45,220 nucleotides of DNA from Teratosphaeria epicoccoides. Its lineage: Eukaryota > Ascomycota > Dothideomycetes > Mycosphaerellales > Teratosphaeriaceae. Shown here one piece after another: positions 20,833-32,029 of the stretch; the first letter of the stretch is position 1, and each line of letters starts with the position of its first letter. A program made the translations under genes and the position numbers. A model generated the notes under the pieces. It had not been told where the DNA came from, searched no databases, and saw nothing but the letters and a program-made list of their open reading frames with translations. Where the stretch lies: positions 1 to 45,220 of the forward strand of contig JADDMT010000187.1 of assembly GCA_021401465.1 (NCBI GenBank). The letters are read 5' to 3'.

Positions 20833-23800
20833 ATGGCATCTACGTAAAAGCTAAAGGGCAAGGAGAATTACAAGCCATAGAGGACACTTAAGAAGGCGAT
20901 ACTAGTTAGCAAAGGCCTATAGCTAATTATTAACAGCACAAAGAAGAAGCTAGAGCTAGCTAAAGATAGCAAGAACTAATCCTTAGTCGATGACTAGATT
21001 AAGAAGGATAGTCAAGCATTAGTAGCTATTATAATCAACGTTTAAGACTACATCCTTAATGTGCTTAACTTGGTTAAGGGTGCGAAGGAGTAGTAGGATC
21101 TGTTAGCTAAGCGTTACGCCATAGGGGGTACTACTTACCGCAAGGCTATCTTCAATGAATAGCAAGAGTTAGAATATAAAGGCAAGGACCTTAAGAAGTT
21201 CTGCTTAGATTATTAGTCGAAGTTGCGCGAGATGGACAACTTTAACCTCAAGCTGCCTGATAAAGTAAAGCTCTATACCTTCATTAATCGCGTGTCTGAC
21301 TAGTTCCTAGTGTAGACTAAGATTAAGCGTAAGCAGCTTTGTAACATTAAGGACGACAATATAAAGGAGAAGCTTCCGCATCTAGAGGATGTTATTACGA
21401 GCCTCTTAGACAAAGAGCGCGCGTAATAATTGCGTCCTAGCATAGCTGTAATAGCTCGTTAGTAGTAGCAGCGTTAATCACAACAGCCTAAGGGCAACAG
21501 CAATAACAAGAAGGGTGACAAGCCTAAGCTAAAGGCCTGTACCTTAACGAAGTGTTTTAGAAAGACACATACTAAGCCGCATGAGCTATCTGGCTACTAG
21601 ACGTTACATCCTAAGCAAGCGCCTAAGAATTAGCGTAAGAAGAACCTTGATTCGAAGGATTCGAAGAAGAGCAAGGATAGCGACGCGTCTGATAAGAAGA
21701 TCTATACTAGCTTCATAGCGTAGGTAGTACCTTATTACAAGATCTTAGAGAAGATACTAGAGGCATTAACGTATTAAGGCATTCAAAAGACCGACTTAGT
21801 ATATGACTCTAGAGCTTCTAATCACGTCGCTAATAACCTCAAGGACTCTATGCGTCATAACCCCTATAAGGAGTATGTGTAGGTTAGCGAAAGCTACGCT
21901 CTACGTGCCTTTACAAAGGGCATAACGTTACGCACATTACTAGCGCTAGATGGCAGCTCTTACACTATTAAGATTAACGAGGTATTATATGTGCTAGACA
22001 TAGTATGCAACTTGATCTAAGGAGAGTAATAGCGCATGAAGGGGCTCTTCTACTATAACGACAAGCAAGTACTCTTCTTGAAAGATAAGACTGTTGTCGG
22101 CTTAGTGATAACGATTAGCCCCCTACTGCATCTAGTGCAGGCTCATAACAAGGCCTACTCGACTACTATGAAGGACGGCTTAGAGATTAGCTTAGCAAGC
22201 TCGAAGAAGCTATTAACCTTATTAGTAGATGCAAAGGTGTAGTATAAGCGTCTTAGTCACGTATCGAAGGACGTGCTATAGAAGGTAACTAAGCGTAACA
22301 CTAGTATCAAATTAACCGGTAATAGCTCTAATCATGGCAGCTGTTCAAGCTGCCATCTTAGTAGACTTAGAAGATCTACTTACGCGTGTCACAGATTCGT
22401 CTGAAGGATGTCTTCGACAAAGTCTCTGCAGACAGGATTGTGTCAACTAAACTAGCTATATCGAAGAGCTAGTATTTTACCCTCCTTATAGACAGCACGT
22501 CTACTTACAGGCATGTCTTTAACCATAGTGTCAAGACTAGTTTAGCAGCTACATTTTAGTAGTACGTCAAGTACGTTAGGACTTAGACTAAGCGTAAGAT
22601 TAAGGCCTTCTAGATTAACAATACCGGTGACTTTAGTAGCAAGGCGTTTAAGCAGAAGTGTAAGGATCGAGGCATTTAATTACTACTAACTACGCCTTAT
22701 AACTTAGAGCAGAACGGCCGAGCTAAGGTTTCTAACTATATCATCACTCGCATGGCTCGCAAGATAGTAATTAATAGCAAAGTGCCTAAAGGCCTATAGC
22801 CTGAGGCAGTTAAGGCTGCTGTAGATATCCTTAATCTCATGCCTTCGAAGACATTAGATTAGAAGTCGCTATTCAAGATCATGGCAGAGCAGCTTGGCTA
22901 GCTAGTCAAGCGTCCGAATCTGTTATTCCTTAAGGCATATAGATGCGTAGCATACATTTACAATCATGACATAGCTTGTAGTGACAAATTCGAGCCTCGT
23001 GCGTTAGTAGGAAACCTCGTTAGTTACGAGCGCGGCAGCTACTCGATCTATCGCGTGTAGATATCCTCATTGTTTAAGGTAATCCGCATAACGTATGTCA
23101 AGTTTAACAAAGAGTAGTTCACGATCCCTAATAATACAGAGGATAACTACCCTATAGACCTTCTTTATAGCCTCTTTAATGTAGACAAGAAGGCTACTAA
23201 CATGACTGCAGGGGGTACGACTACACTAGCTCCTATAACTGCGAGCACTCTAATTAAGGAAGCTCCGACCGAGTTACTAGCAGAGCTTACTAACGAGCGC
23301 GTTAAGTTACTAGTCCCTAACTTTAGCGCTATTATTAATAAGTGTCGCGACAACAGCTCTAGCTCCGAATCTGAGAATGAGCTAGTAATACCTAGCGGCT
23401 TTAGTATACCGCTAGCTCTACGTTAATCCGAGTAAGTTCGCAAGCTATTAGCTAAGGCAGCTAAGAATGAAAAGTAGCGCCAAGCTAGTAAGAGCAAGAA
23501 GGTAAACCCGAGCAGAGCGGTGCATATTACGTTAATAGCAGCTGTCTGTCATACTAATGAGAAGCTGCCACGTACGTACGACGAGGCCATGAGCTCTCTA
23601 GAGAGGTAATACTAGCGTAACGCGATACTCGCAGAGGTCACAAGCTTGAAGAAACATGGCTGCTAGCGCCTTGTCAAGCTTCCTATTACCGCCAAGTTAG
23701 TAAAAGGTAAGTAGGTCTTTACTATCAAGCGTAATGTTAACAGCAAGGCCGTGAGGTTTAAGGCTTAATAGGTAGCGTGTAGATACTTGTAGACAAAGGG

Positions 23801-25280
23801 GCTCGATTACGACGATACGTATGTATTAGTTACAAAGCTATTAACTGTCAAGGTGCTGCTAGCATTAGTTGCATAGCATGGGCTTAAATGCAAGCAGTAT
23901 GACATCATGACAGCCTTCTTGTAAGCCGTAATCAGTGACTACAAGATCCATGTGTAATAGCCGATTAGATTTAAAGAAGGTACTAACATAGTATGCCTCT
24001 TGTTACGAGCGCTGTATAGCCTGAAGTAGTCACCGCTCCTGTAGTATCAAGAGCTTATCCTAAACCCTAAGTTCTTGAAGTTAATTACCTTCATGCTAGT
24101 TTAGGCTAATGCGTGCCTATTTAAGCACATAACTAGCGCGCTTATTATTATCTACGTAGATGATCTGCTTATCATTGTAGACGCGCTAGCTATAGTTAAC
24201 GAGCTCTTCAAGCTTCTTAATAAGAAGTTTGAGATAAAGGAACTCAGTAATGTAGCCTTTTACCTAGGGTGCCGCATTATACGTAATCGTACAAATTATA
24301 CTATCTACATGCTCTAAGACGCCTACATTAAGCGCCTTAGTAAGCGCTTCACTAAGATTAAAGGCTCGCTGCTAACGAATACCCTATTCGCATCGAACTA
24401 CAAGCTACAAGCTGCAGAAGATAGATACTAAGTATCAAAGCACTTCATTAAGCGCTATTAACAGCTAATAGGCGCTCTGATGTAGCTATCCTGCATTACT
24501 CGCATTAATGGCGCCTTTTATGTAAGTTAACTAAGTAAGTATCTTACTAACCCTACTTAGCAGCACATGGACGTAGCGCTTCATGTAGCTCGCTACTTCA
24601 TATTACATCTGTACGACAGCATTGTCCTTAGCAACGTGCCTGACCGCGTTAGCGTTAATAACAAGCCGAAAATAGAGGCCTATTTAGACAGCTTATAGGC
24701 TAATAATCATAATGACTGCTATTTAACATGCGGTTATCTCATTAAACTCATAGGGCCTATAGCATGGCGCTATAGTAAGCAGCCGCTAGTAACTTAGTCG
24801 ATAACTGAAGCTAAGTACGTAGCAATGACCCTCGTAATTCGTGAGGTCATAGCTATTCGCTATTTGCTTGAGGACCTTAACGAGCCTTAAGATTATGTCA
24901 CTCTATATAAGGACAGCTAACTAGCAATTAACCTTCTAAGCAGACTAGCTGCAGACAGTAGGAGTAAGCACATTAATGTGCGATACTACGTTATCTGCGA
25001 GCATACTAAAGCTAGCTTACTTAAGGTAACAAAGATTCACACTAATTAACAAGCAGCTAATAGATTGACTAAGCAGCTCGACCGTGTGCGATTCGAGCGA
25101 TTTAAGGAGCTAGCTAGCATGACTAACTACAGCTACATTATACCTACGAACAATTAAAAGAGCTTAGATTAAGGGGATGCTAGTATAGCGGCGTAGCACG
25201 TAGCGGCGTAGATACTTGACGATAGCGTTAAAAGCGTTAATACACCTCAATTAAGGCAATAATAGCTTAACGAGAGTATA
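20833..25280 (+). pseudogene. Copia gag-pol polyprotein, RIP-degraded
   Basis: Start ATG 20833 (MAST-x-KLKGKENYKP). UBN2-type gag to about 21400; Cys/His stretch CTLTKCFRKTHTKPHE (about 21537) in place of a standard knuckle. Protease LVYDSRASNHVANN (DSG changed to DSR; Asp 21805), in frame with gag. Integrase about 22250-23000 with LIDSTSTYRHVF and TPYNLEQNGRAKVSN. Ser-rich linker (about 23200-23430). RT from about 23700 with YVDDLLIIVDA (24153) and FYLGCRIIR. RNase H about 24750-25090. One frame change lies near 22340. All other breaks are stop codons of RIP type. It encoded the enzymes for copying and inserting the element through virus-like particles. Confidence 0.92.
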
Positions 25281-25293
25281 CGTAAGGGGGTAA

Positions 25294-25432
25294 GTTAAAC
25301 GAGCAGTTCGGTGATTACATAAGCCTTAATTCATAACTACCTTCTTTGACTTTGTAACTAGATTCTTCTTCTTCGAATAACAATTAATATTAACATGCAA
25401 AACCTTCTTCAAAACCTCTTGAATCTTAACTT
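25294..25432 (+). repeat. Copia 3' LTR
   Basis: 139 bp, begins GTTAAACGAG just after the polypurine tract AAGGGGG plus TAA, and ends CTTAACTT before the AAGTA duplication. Confidence 0.9.
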
Positions 25433-28200
25433 AAGTAAAAACGACTCTTTGAAGAGAAGAGAGGCAAAGCTGCCTTACCTAAACATTAACCATAGGATTA
25501 TAAGATACACTTGTAGCTAGGGAAAAAGCCTCTATAGGGACCTTTATACGCAATGTCTGAGAAAGAGCTCAAGACCCTAAGCAAATAGCCGAAGGAGAAA
25601 CTAGAAAAAGGCTAGATACAGAAGTCGACATCCTTAGCAGCCTTACTAGTAATGTTTGTTCTAAAAGCAAGTAGGAAACTACGATTAGTAGTAGATTTTA
25701 GACGACTAAATGACATCATAATTAAGAATAAATACACATCAAAGAAATGCAAGACTAATTGACTAGGTTAGACTAGTACATAAAGCTCGACTTATGTAAT
25801 ACAGTTTACGTAATACGCATGGTACCTAGATACAAATAGATGACTGCATTCTAGACAAGATATAGGCTTTAAGAGTTCTTAGTCATGCTAATAGGACTAA
25901 TAAATACCCTAGCGTCATGTTAGGACCTTGTTAATGAAGTCCTTCGAGAACTTCTAGATATGTACGTCATAGCATACATAGACGACATTCTAGTTTATAC
26001 TAGGGGAAGTCTTGACAAGCACGTACAATAAGTACAAGATGTCTTCGAACAGTTAAGCTAAGTAGGGTTCAAGACTATGCTAGAAAAATGCGAGTTCTAT
26101 AAGAAGGAAGTCAAGTTCCTTAGATTTATTATTAGTATAACAGGAATCTAGATCGATCTACAGAAGACTAAGTTAATACAGGAATAGCTAACACTAACAT
26201 GCGTTAAGGATATACAGGCATTCCTAGGATTAGCTAACTATAACAGGAAATTCATTAAGGGCTGTTCTAAGACATTAGTACCCCTAATAGAGCTTACAAA
26301 GAAAGACAAGAAATAGAACTAGAGCTAAAGGGAAGATTTAGCGTTAAAGCGACTAAAGGAACAGTGCGCTTTAGCACTAACGGTACGACTATTTGATAGA
26401 GAAAAAGCGGTCTAGATAGAAACAGACATGTTAGACAGAGCTATAGGAGATGCCTTATGTAAGAGCATAACAGGAAACGACACCCTGTAGCCTATTACTC
26501 GAGAAAGATGTTACCTGCAGAACAAAACTACGACATCTATGATAAGGATCTACTTGCAATAGTTGCATTATTGTAACACTAGCAAGTATATGCGGAAGGA
26601 GTAACGAGTCTTACGATTCTTTCTAATCACAAGAATCTGACTTACTTTACTACGACTAAGGTACTAACCTAAAGACAAGCCCGCTAGTTAGAGCTGTTAG
26701 GGTAGTACAAGTTCGAAATCCGCTATACCCTAGGACGCGAGAACAGAAGAGCCGACGTACTAAGCTGCTATAGCGACTATATAGAGGGTTAGGAACTAGT
26801 GCAAGAGAAAATACTTAAGGCAAATGAAGATAGAAGCCTTAGTGCTAACACTAAGGAGTTTAATATTATTGTGCAAGTTCTTTAAGACGACGAAGAACAG
26901 TTCCTAATCGAACATGGGAAGTACTAAGTACCTAAGGAACAAGTTACAGAGTATATATAACAACATTATAACAGGCTAGAAAATAGACACCCTAGAGTTT
27001 CAAAGATAATAGAATTAGTCAAGCGAAGCTTTAGATTCCTACACATGCGACAACAAGTTCTAGAGTACATTAAGAAATGTCTATAATGCTAATAGAACAA
27101 GGCTAGTAGACATAGCCTATATAGACATATTTAGTTCAGGACACCGCTAGAACAACTATAGGACAAAGTCACAATAGACTTTATCATGAAACTACTAGAG
27201 TCTAAGGACCTAGTTACAGGACATAGCTACAACATGATACTAGTTATAGTCAATAGGCTTACGAAATACGCATACTTTATTCCTGCGAATAAGCCAAGCA
27301 TAGCAGAGTAACTCGGGTACTTTGTACTAGACAGACTTATGTAATACTATAGATTCCTAAGGACATATATTACAGATAGGGACAAGCTCTTCACATCGAA
27401 CTATTAGAAGACGCTTACAGCGACACTCGGAATTAAGCACAAGCTCTTGATAGCATACTATCTATAGACAGATAGCTAGACAGACATTAAGAACTAGGCC
27501 TTAGAGGTATATTTACGATACTACGTTAACTACGTACAGAACAATTAGGCATTACTACTGCCTATAGCATAACTCGCACTAAATAATCAATAATCTGAGA
27601 CTACAAAATAATCACTATTCTTCGCTAATTCTAGGAAACATCCGTAACTGTTTAGGGAATAGTGTTTATAACATCTACATGCGGATTAGGCAATAGTCGC
27701 TTTAGAAGACTTAAAGCAGGTGCATAAGGAATTGCAAGAGGTAATTGCTAAGTCTTAAGAAAAGATCACGGGACAGTATAACGCTAAACGAAAAATGGCA
27801 CCTTAGCTTAAGAAGGGGGATAAGGTCTACCTCCTTATGAAAAACCTGAGAACCTAGAGATTAACCAAGAAACTAGACCATGTTAAGGTCAGGCCATTTT
27901 TGATTAATGAGCCCCTCGGACTAGTTAATTACTAACTTAAACTACTAGACGACGCGAAGATATACCCGGTATTCTATGTGTCTATGCTAGAGCTAGTAGA
28001 CGCTAAAACACTATGCTAGGAAATGTTTCACTTCTAACTAGAGGAAGAGAACGAGTTTGAAGTCAAAAAAATCCTAGACTAGAAAGGTTAGAGATACCTT
28101 GTAAAGTAGAAAGGATACCTACATACTAAAAACACCTATGGCCTACAGGAAAACCTTTTTAACTGCTACTAACTTCTAAGACAATTTAGGCAGGCTAGAA
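25433..28200 (+). pseudogene. Element III pol, second part: RT, RNase H, integrase, chromodomain
   Basis: Resumes after the copia element with KRLFEEKRGKAALP. RT contains GPLYAMSEKELKTL, LRLVVDFRRLNDI and the catalytic YIDDILVYT (25976-26002). RNase H begins near 26400, with a frame change near 26475. Integrase core has VTIDFIMKLLESKD (about 27170), YITDRDKLFTSNY (about 27370) and a degraded C-terminal Glu motif (about 27480). The chromodomain (about 28045-28190) reads NEFEVKKILD, then RYLVKxKGYLHTKNT. Frame changes occur in RT and RNase H; other breaks are RIP stops. The antisense ORF ends 45 bp beyond the chromodomain, facing it. Confidence 0.92.
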
Positions 28201-28244
28201 GAGAAACCTAATGCAGTAAAATCTGAGAAACCCGCAAGAGTATC

Positions 28245-28766
28245 CTATTTGTCAGGAGGCATTTCTAAGATGCTATTAAAGTCTAAAGGAGGTTCAGGAA
28301 CCTTAACCCTAACATTATTAAGCAACGCTTCGACTAGAGGATCCTTAAGCTCCACGATATCTAGCGCCTCCCTAACAGCGTCATCTATGTAACCCTTAGC
28401 TAAACATAGCTACTTATAAAGACGAATTTTCTTCATGTAACGATCTTGTAACTTTTGCATGATATTAACCTCGCCCTCTTCTAATGATTTAATATCTTGA
28501 CGAAGCTTCTCGCGAAGATCCCGAAACTTTTTCCATTAAAGAGCAGAGAGAGTAACATCATACTCTTTACAATTCTTTCGAACACATTCTAAGCATTTTG
28601 ACGTTTAAGGACTAATAACGCATTAAGGCTAAGGTTAGCTAGGAGAAGCCTTAGCGTTACGATAATCCTTGTAAGGAGCTATTTCTATGCTAGTTTTTGC
28701 GATGTTAGCAGCAAGAGCTTTTTGACTAAGGTAGGAAGGTTTCTTGTAAGAAGAAGAAGAAGACAT
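28245..28766 (-). pseudogene. Element III antisense ORF: Cys-cluster plus coiled-coil protein, 173 codons
   Basis: One frame from ATG 28766-28764 (MSSSSSYKKPSYLSQ) to TAG 28247-28245, with six internal TAA/TAG, all at likely Gln codons. Residues about 60-69 form KCLECVRKNCKEYDV, a C-x2-C-x4-C cluster. A charged helix follows (KFRDLREKLRQDIKSLEE, KLQDRYMKKIRLY), then a predicted compact helical end (DDAVREALDIVELKDP, LDFNSILEMPPDK). The family is unknown to me. The IV antisense ORF has the same start, the same cluster (KCSxCYFSNCRSYDV) and a following helix, so they are homologous. It lies between the chromodomain and the polypurine tract. A short nucleic-acid-binding or regulatory accessory protein is plausible but unproven. 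Confidence 0.78.
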
Positions 28767-28809
28767 TATTAAGCAGTAAAAACAGATAGAATAGCAACGA
28801 CACTTGTAA

Positions 28810-28840
28810 GCTTAGGACGAGCTAAGCGAAAAGGAGGATA
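28810..28840 (+). other. Stem-loop and polypurine tract before element III 3' LTR
   Basis: GCTTAG (28810-28815) and CTAAGC (28822-28827) pair around GACGAG, followed by GAAAAGGAGGA and the LTR. Family IV has a close relative (TTAGGGACGAGCTAGGCTAAG, then AGGGGGA) at the same place, so the block is conserved between the two families. Confidence 0.6.
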
Positions 28841-28841
28841 G

Positions 28842-29239
28842 TGTTACAGAATAGTGTTACGGAACACAGCCGTAACAGAGGAGTCATGTAATACCCTCTA
28901 AGTCATACAATGCGACTCTGTTTTAGAAGCTTCTATAGGAGCTAAGACAGAGAGCATAGCTTAGTAACAGAGACCGTCTCTGTTAGAGCATAGTTTCTAA
29001 CAGAGCATAACAGAGACATGCTCTGTTACATACTAATGTCTCCTATTTATTTAGGAACACTAAGATGCCCTTATAGCTCGAATGCGTTTAACTCATGTTA
29101 TTATCTTACTAATTAGAATTCAACCTTTGTTCCCTTTAGATTATATCGTTCCTGTTTACTATTACCTCTCTAAAGAATAATTGCCCTACGTGACTTGACT
29201 ATTCCTCTCGAGGCTTAGTTAATAGCGAGGTTAGTAACA
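28842..29239 (+). repeat. Element III 3' LTR
   Basis: 398 bp. The U3 part holds perfect inverted repeats TAACAGAGAC-C-GTCTCTGTTA (28965-28985) and TAACAGAG/CTCTGTTA around five bases (29008-29028). TATTTAT (29044-29050) precedes GCGTTTAA (29084-29091) by 40 bp. Ends GTTAGTAACA. Confidence 0.92.
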
Positions 29240-31394
29240 CTAAGTTTACAGGATAACGATCTCAAGTAGAGATGTTCATCCTCTAATACTAGTTAGCATT
29301 TAACGTAGATACAGAATAGTTTACGACATATTATAAGCGAATAATGTACATTGTCTCTTACCTAAAAAGGACTAGCGTTCGAGTTTATCTAGCCTTATCT
29401 ATCGGATTATCTAGACTACGTGAGGAGCGTCGAAGGCAGGAAGACGACGACTAGGGACATCCTTAACTTAGACAAGTCTTTGTTTAACGCATTACGCGAA
29501 GCCTTTAGGCTTAGTAACGAACAACAAGAGGCTAAAAGAGCTCTCCTAGGAATCTAGCAGAAGGGTTCTGCTATTAAGTGCTAGGCAGACTTTTAGACCC
29601 TCTCTGCTCAAGTTAACTAGAATGATAACGCTTTAGCCGCCTAGTTCTATTAGAGACTAAAAGAGACAGTTAAAGACAAAATTACATGAGGAGATTAACT
29701 AACGATGTTTAAAGAAATAAGCGATCTTGCGATTAGAATTTATAATCGCATTTAGGAATAACAGTAAGAACGACAACATAGAAATCGTAGGCTAGCACAG
29801 GCTAACTACAAGGTCTAACGACTAGTACTAAAGTAGCAAAGTAATTACGATAGTCTCTAACTAATGCAGTTAGATGCGACTAAGGGACGTCTAAATAACA
29901 GGCCCCGAGGAAAGCTACAGAAAGGCTCTTCTGCCTAGAATGGTCTAAAGAAGCCATTCGACAAGTCTAACCTTAAGTGCTATAACTATAGAAGGAAGGG
30001 ACAATTTGCTCGCAAATGTTCTGTCAAGAAACAGCGTCATGAACTATAACGGACAGAACAGGTTTGCGCGGCAACTTCGGCACCTAAGCAGATAGCTGCT
30101 ACTACTCGAGTACTAGACTATGCCTTACTTACTTAGACTATGTGCTATGACGACAATTGTCAGATTCACATAAGTGACAAAGATAGTTCCGGATAGTACT
30201 CTAGCTGTAGTAAGGCATAGTCTATCTGTGCGCTAAGAGGTACATCTTCTAATGTAATAGTCTATAGGAGCTAGTAGAAGAAGAAAGTTCCGAAAACAAC
30301 TACGAGCTTGTCAAAGCCGTCATTCCTGATTCCGAGGAAGACGAGAACACAGAGAGATAGTACATGCCTCTACATGACATCAGACTTGATATCATCCGCC
30401 TTATTTAGAACTATTAGGCTTAGGCTTGCCCATAGATTAATAGAGTATAACATGTCGATTAGCTTTAATATAACGAACTAGCTAACAGCATGCGACGACA
30501 CCTAAGGCGGCTACTAGTAGTAGCTTACCCTTAGTCGCATTAGGAGATTGTCTAAGAGATTATACCGTTCGGAGTAGAGTTTACGCCCTAAGGAGGCTAC
30601 TTTACCTACGAAGGTATTAATGTTATACGAACGTTATAACTCTAGATTAACAGTTTGCAAATAGAGTATGCGAGAAACGCTCGGGAACAACGAGGCTAAG
30701 AGCAAGTACTGCCTCTTAGCCTGATTAGTAGTAATGCTTAAAGAAGAATAAGCCGAGACTACATTATCCCTAAATTAGGCCGCGAAGACAGCCATTTAGG
30801 AAACGACTAGGTCCGCTAGAATTAGACCTACAGACAGACTAAACAGGGCTCTAACAATGTGCCGCGATTAGTCTCAGATACGCAGACAAACTTAGAGTAT
30901 AGGTACACATTAACGAGATACTAGCCTAGGCCTTAATAGATTCAGGATGCACTAGAATCTTCATGACGCCTAAGTTCGCCAGGACAGCTAGGATATAGCT
31001 ACAGGCAAAAACAAATGATTTCTCGCTATAAGCGATTAACAGAAAGCCGGTCATGTACAACTAAGGAATAGTTGACAAGGAGACTAAGACAGTACCTCTA
31101 CGGATAGAATGCTACTAAGAGATGATCTAGTTTAACATCACAGAGTCGCCTGGCTTAGATGTAGTGCTAGGGTTACTATGGCTAAGGAGCGCTAACCCCT
31201 ACCTTAACTAGAAAAACGAGAGGATCTAGTTCCTAGAACTCTTAAAATTGATACCTCTACCTATAGTACATAACGTACTAGGCAAGATCAAAATTTGTGC
31301 TATGACTTTAAAAGAGATAGTCGCTACTATCTAGGATCTAAAACAGGAAGTACACGTCCTATAGGTCAAAGTAACACAGGCTAAAGTCAAGATC
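29240..31394 (+). pseudogene. IV-a gag (second part) and protease
   Basis: Continues gag after element III with FTG-x-RSQVEMFIL. It holds the capsid-like region (about 29440-29700), zinc knuckle CYNYRRKGQFARKC (29978-30019; second Cys and the His lost), an acidic linker (PDSEEDENTER, about 30328), and the protease ALIDSGCTRIFMTPKFA (about 30935-30985, DSG intact) with GLDVVLGLLWLRSANPY (about 31155). The sequence stops at 31394, where the LTR of IV-c begins; RT onward is not in the window. Frame changes and RIP stops throughout. Confidence 0.88.
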
Positions 31395-31488
31395 TGTCAT
31401 AAGTGTCATGAGTGTCAGGAGTCCTATAAGTTACAGGCTTATAAGTGTCCTAAGTGCTATAAGTCATAGCATAGTCATAGGAGAACTA
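31395..31488 (+). repeat. IV-c 5' LTR, first 94 bp (split by IV-b)
   Basis: Starts TGTCATAAGTG, is cut after AACTA (31484-31488), and continues at 38496 after IV-b. The AACTA repeat is the target duplication of IV-b. Confidence 0.85.
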
Positions 31489-31970
31489 TGTCATAAGTGT
31501 CAGGAGTACTGTTAGGAGTACTGTAGGTTACAGGATCATGAGGGTCCTAAGTGCTATGAGTTATAGTATAGTCATAGGAGTACTATAAGTTATAGGCATA
31601 GTTATAGGAGAAAGGATCTGTCACGTAAGGACAGATCCCCGGATCTGTAGGGTTAGTCTACAGATCTACAGGCCTATAAGGAAGAAGGGATCTATCATAG
31701 GATAACAGACCCTTAGATCTGTTAGATTAGTCTACAGATCTACAGACACGGATCTGTTAGGTCTGTCGACAGATCTAATAGAGCTGCTCTGTCTCTCTAG
31801 TATATAGGGATAGCTTTAGGACAGGCAGTTAGGAGCTTCGTGCTTAATTTAATTCCCTTTCCCTAGGGGATAGTTAGTTACAAGGTTAACCGCCATTGTC
31901 GATATTCTTCACAGCTCTGCGAGTCTAATACCTAGTTACCTTCCTGCTATTAGCACCTACCCTTATGACA
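31489..31970 (+). repeat. IV-b 5' LTR
   Basis: 482 bp. The first 120 bp are short direct repeats around GTCATAGGAG and GTACTATAAGT. Then come hairpins built on GGATCTGT/ACAGATCC (31614-31638; 31641-31667; more to about 31775). TATATA (31801-31806) lies 39 bp before GTGCTTAA (31840-31847), the candidate transcript start. Ends CTTATGACA. Confidence 0.93.
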
Positions 31971-31972
31971 TT

Positions 31973-31980
31973 TTGAGCAC
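31973..31980 (+). other. IV-b primer-binding site, candidate self-primer
   Basis: TTGAGCAC, two bases after the LTR. Its complement GTGCTCAA differs from LTR bases GTGCTTAA (31840-31847) by one CpA to TpA change. The same pair occurs in the 16722-17115 LTR (16989-16996 and 17118-17125). Confidence 0.45.
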
Positions 31981-32029
31981 TACTTCTAAGGAAGCATTAG
32001 GGGACTCGTCAAGCGCTTGACATACGCCT

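Larger units (their letters stand above)
20436..25432 (+). mobile_element. Complete Ty1/copia element inserted in element III pol
   Basis: 139-bp LTRs (20436-20574 and 25294-25432) with a 5-bp target duplication AAGTA (20431-20435 and 25433-25437). Removing the insert plus one AAGTA rejoins the element III pol frame. Polypurine tract AAGGGGG at 25284-25290. Domain order gag, protease, integrase, RT, RNase H identifies the copia superfamily. It carries no antisense ORF in the 3' region, unlike the chromoviruses here. Confidence 0.93.
17379..29239 (+). mobile_element. Element III: Tf1/sushi-like Ty3/gypsy chromovirus, complete but split by a copia insertion
   Basis: LTRs of 399 bp (17379-17777) and 398 bp (28842-29239) flank gag, protease, RT, RNase H, integrase and chromodomain, then an antisense ORF and a polypurine tract. 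Flanking CAGAG (17374-17378) and CTAAG (29240-29244) are probably a decayed 5-bp target duplication in the IV-a gag. A 5-kb copia element interrupts pol at 20436-25432. The integrase wording (YITDRDKLFTSNY, SIAExLGYFVLDRLM) resembles the Tf1/sushi clade. LTR differences are nearly all C/T and G/A. Confidence 0.93.

Noticed and set aside
23165..23353. 62-codon minus-strand open frame
   Set aside because: Opposite of the Ser/Thr-rich linker of the copia polyprotein, whose plus frame is open there too.
31395..31600. Short direct repeats in the IV LTR taken as a CRISPR-like array
   Set aside because: Repeats are 8-12 bp, irregularly spaced and overlapping; they are U3 repeats of an LTR in a eukaryotic genome.
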